Shown: positions 40,101 through 52,801 of the stretch, piece by piece
How positions within the stretch are numbered: position 1 is the first letter of the stretch
How the letters are laid out: each line of letters opens with the position of its first letter
Program-made: the position numbers and the translations under genes
The notes under the pieces: model-generated
Databases searched by the model: none
What the model was told of the DNA's origin: nothing
Seen by the model: the letters and a program-made list of their open reading frames with translations, nothing else
Origin: Thunnus maccoyii
Lineage: Eukaryota > Chordata > Actinopteri > Scombriformes > Scombridae
Reading direction: 5' to 3'
Length of the DNA stretch: 64,000 nt
Assembly (NCBI RefSeq): GCF_910596095.1
Contig: NC_056546.1
Span: forward strand, 15,850,925-15,914,924

Positions 40101-43100
40101 TGGCAGACAGTTTTGATCACTCTTAACTCAATATGCGACAAATTGCATTTGGACAATGATCTTGAGAGACTTGCGCTGTGGAATTGACCTTCACAAAGTG
40201 AGAGTGGGGTTGCAAGGAGGGACACATGGATTGATATGCTGTTAGGCTTGACGTCAACATATGAGCGCTCTTCTTTTTAATTTTCCTCTGCATTAAGATA
40301 AAAGTTATCTGCCAACTGCTCTGTTTATGTGCACCACTCTTTTACTACAGTGCACATGTACGTTATCAGAATGATCAGTGGGAGTGCCGCACACATGACA
40401 ACACAGCATTCCTTCCTGTAATTGGTTGCGGCTACAGTGTTGATTTTTAAACCTCAAGTCATCTCAGCGTCCCCTGTCTAAACAACTGGACAGGCTTGAA
40501 AAGCCTGTTCCCTCAGGCCTGCAATCAATGGCATCTACTTCAGGGGCCCTTAGGCTTTAATCGGAGAAGGGATCCAAATTACACAGTAAAGGGCCAAATC
40601 AGCATCTTATGTAGGGTTTACAGCTGCTGTCTTTAGTATATTTTGCACAGAATAGCCCACACCTTCCTACAGGCACTGTATCTAAACTTTATACAGGACA
40701 AAAACAAAGACAAAGAAGCCCGTTTCCCTACAATAACCCAGAACAATTGTTACAGTATATCTCTTTGTTTTTTCCTGTTTCTCTTTCGCAACCTCTCAAC
40801 CCTTTTTCAGCACAGCAGGTCAAGTAAACGCTGCCAGCTGCAGTCACTCTCTTCCTTTTTAGATGTGCTCTTATTACAGTGTCTTCTGTCTGAGGGTTTG
40901 ATGTTACAGCCTTTCATCTCTGAGAGACACACACCCCTATGTGCGTTATTTTGTCTGTAACAGAGGGTCTTAAGTGCATTCTGCTGACCTCCAAGACTGT
41001 GTAGGTTTTTGTTCTACCCAGGTCACTACAATACCTAATTTTATGGATTCAAAGACCTTAAACCAGGTGCTGAACAGTGAAATATACTCATGAGAATGAA
41101 CACCTGCATAGTTGGGCTTTCTCTTCAACTTAAGGCCTGTAGCCTTGCCGCAGGCCATTGAATTTAAGCTTACTATTGTAACACTGAGCCAGTAGTCTGG
41201 TGAAAAGCTATATTTTTATATAGCGGATTAACTTAATCCCCGAGATATAGCCTCAATGACCTAGCCTTATAGCTGCTCTGCTTTGAGAATATCTACAGTG
41301 CAGGCTGCTGCGTAAACGGCCACATTTCTTTGCACTGGCTGTAATTGTCAGTTTGCAATTTTGAGCTGTCACATCAGTCCCTGACCTAGGGAGAGGGCTC
41401 CGCACAAACTTCGACTTAACCGATGCTGTGATGCATTTTGAAATTTATCACTATAATAGTGAACCACCACAGCAGCAGTAGCAGCCGGTCCCCTCTCTCC
41501 TTCCCCTGGGCGATCTCTTTGTTCTGTCTCAGGTAGGAGGAAAGTGCACTTCAGCAGATGCTTCTGTCACCCACTCTGATAGGCGTAAGACAAGTGTTAC
41601 CCATTTTTGTCACACATTGTCATATTAAATTCAAATTGGTACCGTTCACTTCTCCGGTTCTGTAAGGCCACCTAATGCATTCTTGTTAGGTATTGTGCTT
41701 TGAAACAGGCTTATCAGGTTGGTATTGAGCTGTTTAATTTTACTCGCTGTTGTATCTATGAATATTTAATGATCTCTCACGTTGTTTGGCACAGTAGAAA
41801 CAGGGAGTAAGGAGTCAGGGCTCCTCACCTCACCTGTCACTTTAGGTAGACAACTGCAGGCAATCTTTTCCCCCTTAATCAGGATAGCTCTGGTCTGCAG
41901 TAGGGCTGGGCAGTATGGTGCAAATTAAAATGTTATAATAACTAGAAGACTTTTTTCTGAAATTGATGGAAGTTCAAACTGGACCTTTCATTTTCTTACA
42001 TCCTTTCTCAAGCATATAAGAAATATTTTTTTTGGAAAAGCTAATTAATAATAATAATCCACCAGCCAAATGGCTAGTGAATGTTCAAATTTTACCAGCC
42101 ACTCAATAGATCACCAATGTTTTTTTGGCTGGTGAGTGAAGCAAATCTACCAGCCACTTGCATATTTTACCAGCATTTGACTGGTGGCTGGTGCTAATTT
42201 CGTGACCTGATAATGTGGAACCCTATTTATCATATTAATTGTTTCCTGTGTGTATGCAAAGATGTATGAAAATTGGCCTGATTAGCTTATTTCATCATGT
42301 ATTTAAAACACGTGTGCAATATACTAACCCATAAGCAGTGACCGCATGCATTAGGTGGATGAAGGTCAGCAGTAAATGCTAACTCATCTAGATGGAAGCT
42401 TTGGACTGGCTAGCTATGGCCCTGGATCATTAACTTTAGTGCTGAGAAGAATTGGCTTTCAGTGTAGGCATAGCCACCACCCCCAAAGACTCCAGTCCCC
42501 TCCCATCAGTGTTTCTGTCTCCTCACTCTCTTTCACTCCCACTCTCTCCCAGCCTCCAACCCCCCCTCGCTCTGTTGTCTCTCTTTCACTCTCCAAATAT
42601 TAACAGGGTCATTTGAATGTCCTACATTGCTGGGAAGTTGTGATGATGTCAGCTGCTCTGCGTAGATCTCTGAATGGCTGTTTTGGAATCCTCTACTAAA
42701 GGGAGATACGTGAAATTGACCCCAGCTGAGGGTTTCTTTTAGTTACTGCCTCTGACAGTGTCATTCATTGTGGTAACTTATTTCAGTTTAGCTCACAACT
42801 ACATACCACAAACACTACAACCTTTCTGATTAGCTGATAGGAGGATACGTCTTGTTTTTGACTTTGTTCTCTTGGGTGGTCTTCCACCACAGAGCTATTA
42901 GGTCTTCCATGGGCAGTGATGAACACAGTCTGTTCACAGCTTCCTGTACTGTAGATTACTGACAAGGATGAGTCACCGCTACTGATTTGCTCTATTGATG
43001 GGGATCTTTCATTTACATCCCCACGGAACAAACCAGTTGAGTCATGCCCTCTGAGTCAGACCATCACCCCTTACTTCCTTCCCGTTCCCCTCATCACAGC

Positions 43101-44270
43101 GTCAAACAAACCTGGTCCGGTTGTGTATCGTTTCTATGGAGATTGTCCAGAGGAAACATGTCACCTGCCCACTCACTCAGGAAGTTTCATTTGAAGAGGA
43201 AAAGGGAAATAAAGCCACTTATCTTAAAGCTGTTGCACTTTTGCTCAGTTCACCCCACAGTTCAAAAGCAACACAAATACTTTTGTTTCTGCAGCTGCTC
43301 TGCATGTTCTCGCCCCCTTTCCAAGCCCTTTGTGTCTGTGACCCTGCTGACCTGATGTTCCCACCATGCCCCTGTAGGCACGGCCATTCACGGCAGCCTA
43401 CTGAGAATAGAAAAATCTGACAGTCTAACCTGGGGGTTTCAGACAATGAGAGAGGAAAAACAATACTATCCTAACAATTATATGCTTTCCAGGTTATTCT
43501 AGTTCTTTGGCTGCTGCTGCTTATCCATTGCAGCAACCACTGAAGTCACTGTGAATACTTTTACATTGTCTGCCAAAATCCGGAGCTGAAACAAACGGTT
43601 CAATAAGTCAGGTCCTGGCACGCCCTAGGGCACTCATGTTATAATATTGGTTTTATTACGGCCTTATCAAAGCTCCAGCTTCTAACGTGTGATCAGATTA
43701 CAGCTGGAAGCATAGTACGACACGACCCTAAAAGCCTCTTAAGCATACATCTGTTTATGACTACAGACAGACTACGTTTTTCACTTTCATTGCTTCTGTC
43801 AGTGTTTGTATAGGTTTTAAAGCATCACGCAGGCAGAAGATGACATTAAATTCCCAGACTTGTATTTGTAAATTGACTGTCACGGCCATAGTTTGACAGT
43901 CTTTTATTAGACTGGACTCCTGATGCCTGTTATAGCTATAAAAATAAATAATATCCTATATAAATATTGATTTGAAACTTTCTTGAACAATGTTTGTCAG
44001 CAGTACACTAGCTGTCATAGTTTCAGTTTTGAACGTTAAAGATGCTTGCTGTTAGACAGCTCAACTTTCTGCTCAGTTTCAGTGTGTTTATTTTTTGCTG
44101 CAGTAACTGAAGACTTCCACATTCCACTTCTATCAGTGACAGCTTCATTGAGATAGTCCGTTTCTCTTTAGTCGTAAGCCAGGCTCAACCATGTGTCAGT
44201 CACACAGACTTACAAATTCGGCTTCTCCAGAGGTCTCCAGTTCTGCTTCTTCAGAGTGCTTGGCAGGGAT

Positions 44271-44361
<91 letters not shown>

Positions 44362-47300
44362 ATTGAGAGATCTCTCACGGTGGTGACAGCCGTAGTTGGT
44401 GAAATGGAATTCGGGAAGCTGGCCTCTGATTTCTGTGTTGACATAGAGGAATGAGGGTTGGGACACTGATACTGCTTTCAGCAAAGCGCACATGTCAACG
44501 CATGCACGCACGCCCACACACACACACACACATCAAACCATAAGAAGACTAGAAGAGTGCATTCAGTAGCGTGCAGATCTCCACTAGGTGTGTCAGGGTA
44601 CAACAAATCCAAACTTCTCAATTTAAACACGGTTATTTATTTAGAATATTTTGTTTGAACATACCACACAAAATAAAACCCCTCCCTACCTCCCTCTCCA
44701 CTCCCAAACAAAGAAGAGTTGAATCTCATTCAGTTGTCCCACCCGGTTTCCCTTACAGTCAAGATGGCGATGAACAACAAAAACAGAGATTTATTCACCT
44801 TGTACTGTGCTTAACTTTAGTGGATCATAACATATCAGGTATGGAATTAATCTGCAGATGCTCCACTTGAAGATGAGACCAAACTTTTCTATGGATGTCA
44901 GTTTTTGAGCCACGACAAAGGTCAAAATGTGGCCTGTAACAGACTTGTTTTTAGCCTAGCCGATTGCCGGAAATGCCTTTCACTGCAGTTGTTGATTACT
45001 TGCGGCCCCAACCAGCCGGTTAAGAGGAGCAAGGATTCAGCAGTCAATTGTGGTATAAAACACGTTATAAAATAGGTTTTTTCAACGATTGTGAATCACT
45101 GCAACCATGAGAGGACACACACGATAAAACATAATAAGACACCAATTCCAGAGAATTACAGCATTCATTCTGCTTCCACCACCAGGATCCTCCATCTTGT
45201 GTTGTTATTTAACCGTCTAATTTGTCCTGCCATCTGCTTTTCTCTTTCCTCAGATGTTCCTGACAGTATACCTCAGTAACAATGACCAGCATTTTACTGA
45301 GGTTCCCGTTACCCCGGAGACGCTGTGCCGGGATGTGGTGGAGTTGTGCAAGGAGCCAGGGGAGACGGACTGCCACCTGTCTGAGATGTGGCGCGGATCT
45401 GGTGAGCGACTGTGCCAGTTTACTCGGTGTTATCTGTATCCATCTACTCATCATTGAAAACAGGACATTTTCAGTCACGTGCTGTTTTGTTTGTGGAACA
45501 TGTCTGTATCCCAAGGGACAGGAGTTCCTTGTACAGACACTTTGTGTTCTTCCTTTAATTAGAGGGAAATGGCTTCTCTGAAGTAGACCATATATGGAGA
45601 TTAGCCGTGTGGTCAACTGCTTGGTAATTTCTTTTTGAAGGGCTTATCTCCTTTGGTTCTGAAATGCAAATGAAGTAGAGCCCATAATCCCTGTAACAAA
45701 CACAACCACCCAGACATCTCCCACATCTCTCAGGTGGGAGGGAGGGTTTGAGATTTCATGCCTTCCCCCATTTTCCCCATCTCTCAGAGTCAGGAAGTAT
45801 TCAAAATCAGAACTCAAGGAGCCAGGGTGCGTAACTGTTTCCATGGTGATGCTGCTATAAGAGCGAAGAAAGTGCCAATTATTGTGTTTGAGTACTTCCA
45901 CAAGTAGCCTGAAAGGAGACTGCTAACTGCTGAAAAGATTGTCTCACTATGCAGCCATTTCTCACTGCAGGCCATTGCTGTCTCTCCTTGAAAACACATC
46001 AGTGACATTGTGCATCAAGTTTAGATTCAAGCTAATGATAATCTGTACATTACAGTACTTACTGATTTGTTTTGCAGTCCTGTCGTTATAATAAATTGGC
46101 TTCATTGACCTCTACTTGACTGTAACGTGTCAGTCCATTTATGTAATGAAATGGTCTTATGCAGGTTAGAGAAAATGTCTCAGGAATGGATGATGAGCTT
46201 TTTGGCTCAGTACCAGCCACAATAATTGACATCACAATCACAGTTGTTTTCCTTGAGGTCATTGCTCAGAGAGATCAACCAGCTGCAGATGATGCTGAGG
46301 AAATGAACCTCTTTTCAGTGTAGGCCGGCAGTGTCAGGCTACTGGTTGGACAGGATTCACAAAGCAAACCTCATACGCACACTTGACCTACATTGGTATT
46401 GTCACATGTTCTAATCTTGCCGACTTAATATAATTAAAAATGTTAAATATTCATTTTATGGGTGTGTTTTTACCCCAGCCCTGAGCCCTAAGGTGTTATT
46501 ATGTATTACATCTGCAGAGCGAGCTGTAGGTGAGGGGGAGAGGATGCTGGATGTGCTCCAACGATGGGGACAACACAGGGCAGAGGTGCGCTTCTTTCTG
46601 CGTCACAACCGAGCCCCTAGCAGGGAGTCGGGTAAGTGTTCATTTACATGCACACGCACACACGCACCCCGACCCACGCATGCAACAGATAATGAAACAC
46701 AAGTGAGGGTTTACTTCTCTCACATAAGAGTCATGATTTGGGCAAGAGCTGTCCTCCACAGAAAAGACATTTGACACAGACTTGGTAAACTCCAGAGATG
46801 CCTGCAGCCTCTAAACATACATACAACCTCTCTGGAGGTTATTCGGGAATGGAAATTTTCATTAACAGCCTGTTTTGAACCAGTCCACCTCTCCTCTCTA
46901 CACTGCAGAGGTTTGGAAAATGTTCTCTAAGACTGCCTTTATCCAGGAAAGGGTTTTATATTAGCAGGCCTCAAATCCCTGAACAAGCCTTATTTAGCCA
47001 TACTGGTAGAGGCCAGGCTGAATGCAGGGTGTCCCAGTCACATCGTCATAAGCCTGTTACTTTTCAGTTTTCTTAGGAACACAAAAAACCCTAGTATTTT
47101 GGTCGTGTGCTATCCTCTCAGCCCCCAGTTGCGTAACTAAGCCCTTTTACCCCTCACAGCTTGAGTCTGGCCCAGGGATTAGATGGCTGTTTTCCTTTCC
47201 TGTTATCTTAGCCTACTCTTGTTTTCCCACACTGTTAGCTCAGCCCTGCTCAGTCTCTGTAACACAGTTCTGTATTACCTTCTATAGTTTTCATTTATGG

Positions 47301-50300
47301 AAACTATAAGTATGTAAAAGTCAGTTAGAAGTTTGCATAACCCTGATGCTGCAGCTATATACAGGTCAGAGGACCAGATTTACTCTCCACTGTATGGAGC
47401 TAGATGAGTGATTTCATACAGTAAGTCTCTCATTGAGTCTTAGCATGGTCTTATGTTAAAATAACACTTAAACAGTCTATGTATTTAACATACTTACTGT
47501 TTGTCAAGGGTCATCTAAAACCATTATGCAAGCTAAAGGGCTTTGGTCATGGGCCAGGGCTTTAAAGATGAGATCTGGATTGTCAGATCCCCCCAGCAGT
47601 CAAATGCCGCTAGCATGTCGGACATAAGTGCATCCATGTAGGCAGACAAGCACGTACACATACAGTCGTGGGACCCACTCACAGGCTGTTATGTGTTAGG
47701 TTAAATCCTGAGATTATTGCAAGTCACAAAGAGCACTGATCCCTGTTGTTTCCCAGAGTTAAGACCATTCAGCACTGGCCAGTCTCAGACTTGCTTTCTT
47801 CAAATCTACACCCGCCCCTGCAGCAAATCCAGAGGAGGGCATACACCTAACTGTGTATGCTTGTTTGTCAGAGACAGTGACAGACAAAAAAAAGGCGAGA
47901 GGAAGTTCCAATCATTTTTCACAGCTGTCTGTAAAGGCCGATCGTTTACCCAGTTTGCTGTTTCTTGGCTTGGACTAAACTGAGACAGTGGTCTTTCATG
48001 CAGCTCTGTAAGAGATTGTGATGTCTGATGGGGTTTTTCATCATGTTGCTTACTCAGGTGGGTCAAGAGGCTCAGAACCGAAGAGAAACGGAGTGAAGGG
48101 TCCCCCGGACAGAAGGATGGAGAATGGGGTGAGTTCCTGTCTTCTTATGAGACATTTTAAATAATCCAGCCAGATATATATTTTTATGAAATATTTTAGT
48201 TGACACAGTTCAGCACAAATGATGTTTGCGTTATCCGTACCTTGAAGACCTGGAACGGTTGTTTTTTTTTTTTTTTTTGCTGCACCTCACTGAAATAAAA
48301 TTTGAGTTACATATATACAGTAGTTTCCATGGCTCATGGCAGGTGGGAGATATTATGATGCATTGTCACCAAGACATTTCCATTTGTACTTTATTACTAT
48401 CATGTGGGTCATATATTTTGGTATTAACACAAATTCTTTGGCCTCGTATGTTGCTTCTCTAAACTTAACAACAAGCCGACTGGATGATTTGCTAAGGGAT
48501 GCAATTAATTCCATTCAAAAACACCCTTCAGTGTATGAATGCAAATTAGAAATTAATCAGGGCATCATGACAGGGACATGAATGTTGAGATAATTACAAA
48601 GTTGAGAATGTCACCTTCACGAAAAAAAAATGTATTCGTCTTTTTCATTTGTACTACAACTCTTGAAATCACAACAAAGGGCTACATCAGTCTTCTTTTG
48701 ATGGTTTGAATAGGAAGTTAAAGGTATTTTGATGCTCTGATCATCTTTCCACATGTGTTTGGCTTTTGAAAACATTTTGTCTGTTACTTTTCTGACTTAA
48801 AGGCCACACTGTTGATTTACTCTTAAAAACAAAAGAAGGAGAATACAAGGATGAGTGTGCATTCTTGTTCACATGTGCTCACTCCTTTTGTCTATTTATT
48901 TATCCCTGCACAGGTGGCAACACCCAGGATGGATATGACGCTGGCTGAGCTACAAGAGATGGCCGCCAGACAGCAGCAGCAGATAGAAGCTCAACAGCAA
49001 CTCCTCGCTTCCAAGGTGCAGAGAGAGACAGTGCGAGATGAAAGGGGGGGGATGGGCTGGTAGAACGTTGGGTGGATACAGGGGGTTAAGAGGTTAAGTG
49101 GTGGAGATGAAAGTAACAGCCAGAGGAGGAGAGGCAAAATAGTGGAAAGAGATTAAAGAGGGAGTTATTTTGAGAAAGTGGGAAATTGGTACACAGAAGA
49201 AATGTACCGTATGTAAAACAAGCCTTGTGCACTTATGGAAATGATGATACTCAGATGTGGAGCTTGTGATAGACAGGTGAGATGAACTGCGGATGGCTGC
49301 AGGTTTAGTGTTTATAATTTGATATATTATGAATGTTTTGGGTTCTCACTGCACAGGACTCATCCGGTATTTGAAGATCTCTTTTCTCTTGCGTAGGGCT
49401 TGTTTCTCACTTTGCTCAGGATTTATTAATGACAGGAGAAAGGCATCTGACAGAAAATAGACATGTTATAATTTAATACTTGGCTGACCATTTTTACTCC
49501 TACGCATTTTTGGGTTCTTCCTGAGGCACCTTTTAAATGTTTCCGTTCTGCTGATCCAGACATGTATACTGTATTAAGATAACTTTATAAAAAAACTTAA
49601 CTTGTGTCTTTTTTTTATCCAGAAAACATAATTTTACTGAGTCATCTCTTTCTCTGTTTCCCTGTATAATATCCCTGCAGGCTGTAACCTATGTGTCCTT
49701 GAGCCACTTCTAGCTTTCTGATCCAAACACTGTTAGTGTGCATGCCTGAGGATACTATAGCAAGCCAAGGAATGTAACTTAAACTAGTCACGTACACTTG
49801 CACACAAATCGAGTAAACAAACAGGCTTTGCCATCAGCACACATCACCTGGAACAATGTTTGGTTCATCTCAGAACCTGTTTGAGACAGCTCTGTCAGGT
49901 TTATAGCACATATTTCAAGACTGATGATTGATTTTGAAAGTTAAACATTGTTGAGTTTCACAGAATATTTTCTTAACCTTTATTTAACCTATTTATAGTA
50001 ACAGTCTGCAGGAGATTTACATTAAGGAATCATATTCCTACAGCAGTAAGCCCCTTAACATCTTACCACAGTGTGTAGTTCAGTGCCTTGGACAATAGCT
50101 GCTGAGAAAAACATGCTTAGACATGGGCCGCTCATAAAAGTTAAAAGGGATTTATTTGTTTGATTATTTTTATGACTTTTGTTTCTTGCTCCCTTGCTCC
50201 TCCCTTTTGTCTCTCCAGGAGCAGCGGCTGCGCTACCTGAAGCAGCAGGAGCAGCGTCAGCAGCAGCAGGCGTCTGAGCAGGAGAAGCTACAGCGCCTCC

Positions 50301-52711
50301 GGGAGAACATCGAGAACCAAGAAAGTCGGCTCAAGAAGGTCCGGGCCCTCAAGGGCCAAGTGGAGCAGAAACGCCTCAGCAATGGCAAACTGGGTAAGCT
50401 CATGGATTTGTGAATTCATAATTAGATGCCTGTTTGGAATATTATATGGAAGCATGTGACTTTAAGTCAAATGAGATGTCAAATCAGGATGTGTTGTGTT
50501 TTCTTTATGTTTCCGATAAATGGGTGATTTTACAAGATTATGGCTATTATGAAGACTACTCAAAGTCTGTCTTTGGCTGTCTGTCTTCATGATATCTCGC
50601 TCTCCCTCTACAGTTGAGGAGATCGAGCAGATGAACAACCTGTTCCAGCAGAAGCAGAGAGAATTGGTGATGGCGGCGTCCAAGGTGGAGGAGCTTAGCC
50701 TACAGCTGGAGTTGCTCAAAAATGGCAAGATGGACAACTTCCATGACAACCAGAGCTCTGTGGCTGAACTAGACCGCCTCTACAAGGAGCTGCAGGTGTG
50801 TGCTTGCGCGAGTGTCTGAGATAAACAAGTATAAGGATCACACTACTACAATCCAATCCAAATGAGTACAAATGTTTAACTCTTCTTTGTCCTTGTGTCT
50901 TATCCTTCTTGGTGGTCAGCTGAGGAACAAGCTCAACCAGGATCAGAACTCTAAATTGCAGCAGCAGAGAGAGAGCCTGAACAAGCGCAACCTGGAGGTG
51001 GCCGCCATGGACAAACGGATCAATGAGCTCCGAGATCGGCTGTGGAAGAAGAAGGCAGCATTGCAGCAGAAAGAGAACTTGCCTGTAAGTATTATCACAC
51101 ACAGACAACAGAACAACATAAAAGCATGCACACAACAGGATGTGGAGCACCCTCACGTATCGTCTTTTACATTTTGTGAAAGGTCTTGACCTACCTTTTA
51201 ATTGTTAATGTGACTCACATTTTGTCAGGACACTAATATTCATCATAGCTTGTAATAACTGTTAGAAATGGTTTTGATCAAAGCTCCCCCTAGTGGCCTC
51301 ATAATAAAGGCTGTTTGTATGTCTCTTCACCTCCGGAAGCCTCAGATGCCCTGGCATTCAGAGCTCATCCATGCCAACGTAAGGCTCCTATAACTTGCTA
51401 TCCTCTGTGTGGGAAAACCTAGAGACTCCCTCAGTCTTTTTTTTTCCATTCTTTGATCTCTTTCTGTCTGAAAAAAAGCTGGTGGGGATTGATCATTGTT
51501 TTGATCATGTCACGGAGTTGCATCTCACTTCACTCAGCTGTGTTATTCAGCAGAAACAACTCTTGAAGATGAGTAGGGGAGTAATGAGTGCAGGCTGACA
51601 TTGCAGACAGGCAGGAATGTCAGGGGAGATGCTATCTTTTCTGGCTGCACTCTTGACAGAAACAGGAAGAAACGAATAACCAGTTTTCTTAAAGGCAAAC
51701 AACTGTCAAAAAAAAAAAAACAACTAAAAAAAAATTGGCTTTTTAAAGCACAATTTATAATTAATTACATGACAAGATTAAACACATACTAGAAAGCAGC
51801 AAGCTGAATAATCAAGTCTTTGTACTCTCCATAATGGATGTAATGGTTTTGGCTATGAGCTCACTGCCCGATGTCTCCCTGCTCCTCTGCTCCTCTCTCC
51901 CCTTTCCACGAGTTGTTTTGAACACAGGTTGCCATGGGGCTGTAAATAGTAAAGAGTCAACAAACCCATCTATGAAGTAGACCGTGTGGAAGAGAAATTA
52001 ACATGTTCACTGCTTGAGTTCGAGTGAAGATCTAACTCATACTTGTGTAGGGAGAGCAGGCACGGACTGTAAGGTGACCAAAAAGGAAACATAATCATTC
52101 TGAGAGGATGCTGGATGATTTTATGTTTTCACCTTCTTAAATAACACAAATAATTTTACTGTCCTCCACGCAGTAATTTCTTAAATTATGTTTTCCCAAT
52201 CAAATCAGACATACAGTAGGGTCCAAAAGTCAGAGACCATTGTTGCGGACCTTTGGACCCTACTGTAATAAGGGTGTTTCATTGGCCTTCAACATTAACT
52301 TTCTTTCTTTCAACCAAATTAACATGCAGCCAATTAACCATAAAGATTGTTTTTTTATTACTTAATGCTGATTCATAACTATGTAAAGCAAAGCACCAAG
52401 CTGTTTGTATTCAGTGCCATCAGAAATGTTTTTTTCTGTGCTGTAGATCCAAAAAAATCGCCTCCTTTTAGTATGCAGCATGCAATGTTTACTTAGAAGA
52501 TGCAATGTACAAGATCTAAAATGGCCTGTAAGTTAGAACATAAATAATAAATAATGGCGATTTAACGTATGCTTCTGAAGCTCTGCTGGAAGCCTTTTAG
52601 ATAAATGAGAAACTTGCACCCTAATCCAGCTTTAAAGAAGCCCAGTTTCTCTTTTGATGTCACCTTGACATCTATACTAAAGTAGAAACAGAACAGGCGA
52701 AGGTGTGCGCC

Positions 52712-52801
<90 letters not shown>

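Larger units (their letters stand above)
33270..45253 (+). other. tp53bp2 first coding intron (12 kb)
   Basis: A GT-AG intron without a convincing internal exon. It holds a gctgcaac-type repeat (33686-34030), a CA microsatellite (34097-34145), a TCA trinucleotide repeat (34213-34242), a foldback element (34453-35085), a repeat cluster (41904-42206) and a GT microsatellite (44276-44359). Long first introns often hold enhancers, but nothing specific can be named here. Confidence 0.7.

Noticed and set aside
44191..44529. Open frames across the GT tract
   Set aside because: Dinucleotide repeat translations with no splice or homology support.
45209..45616. 135-residue minus-strand open frame opposite a tp53bp2 exon
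   Set aside because: It is the antisense shadow of the ubiquitin-like domain exon.
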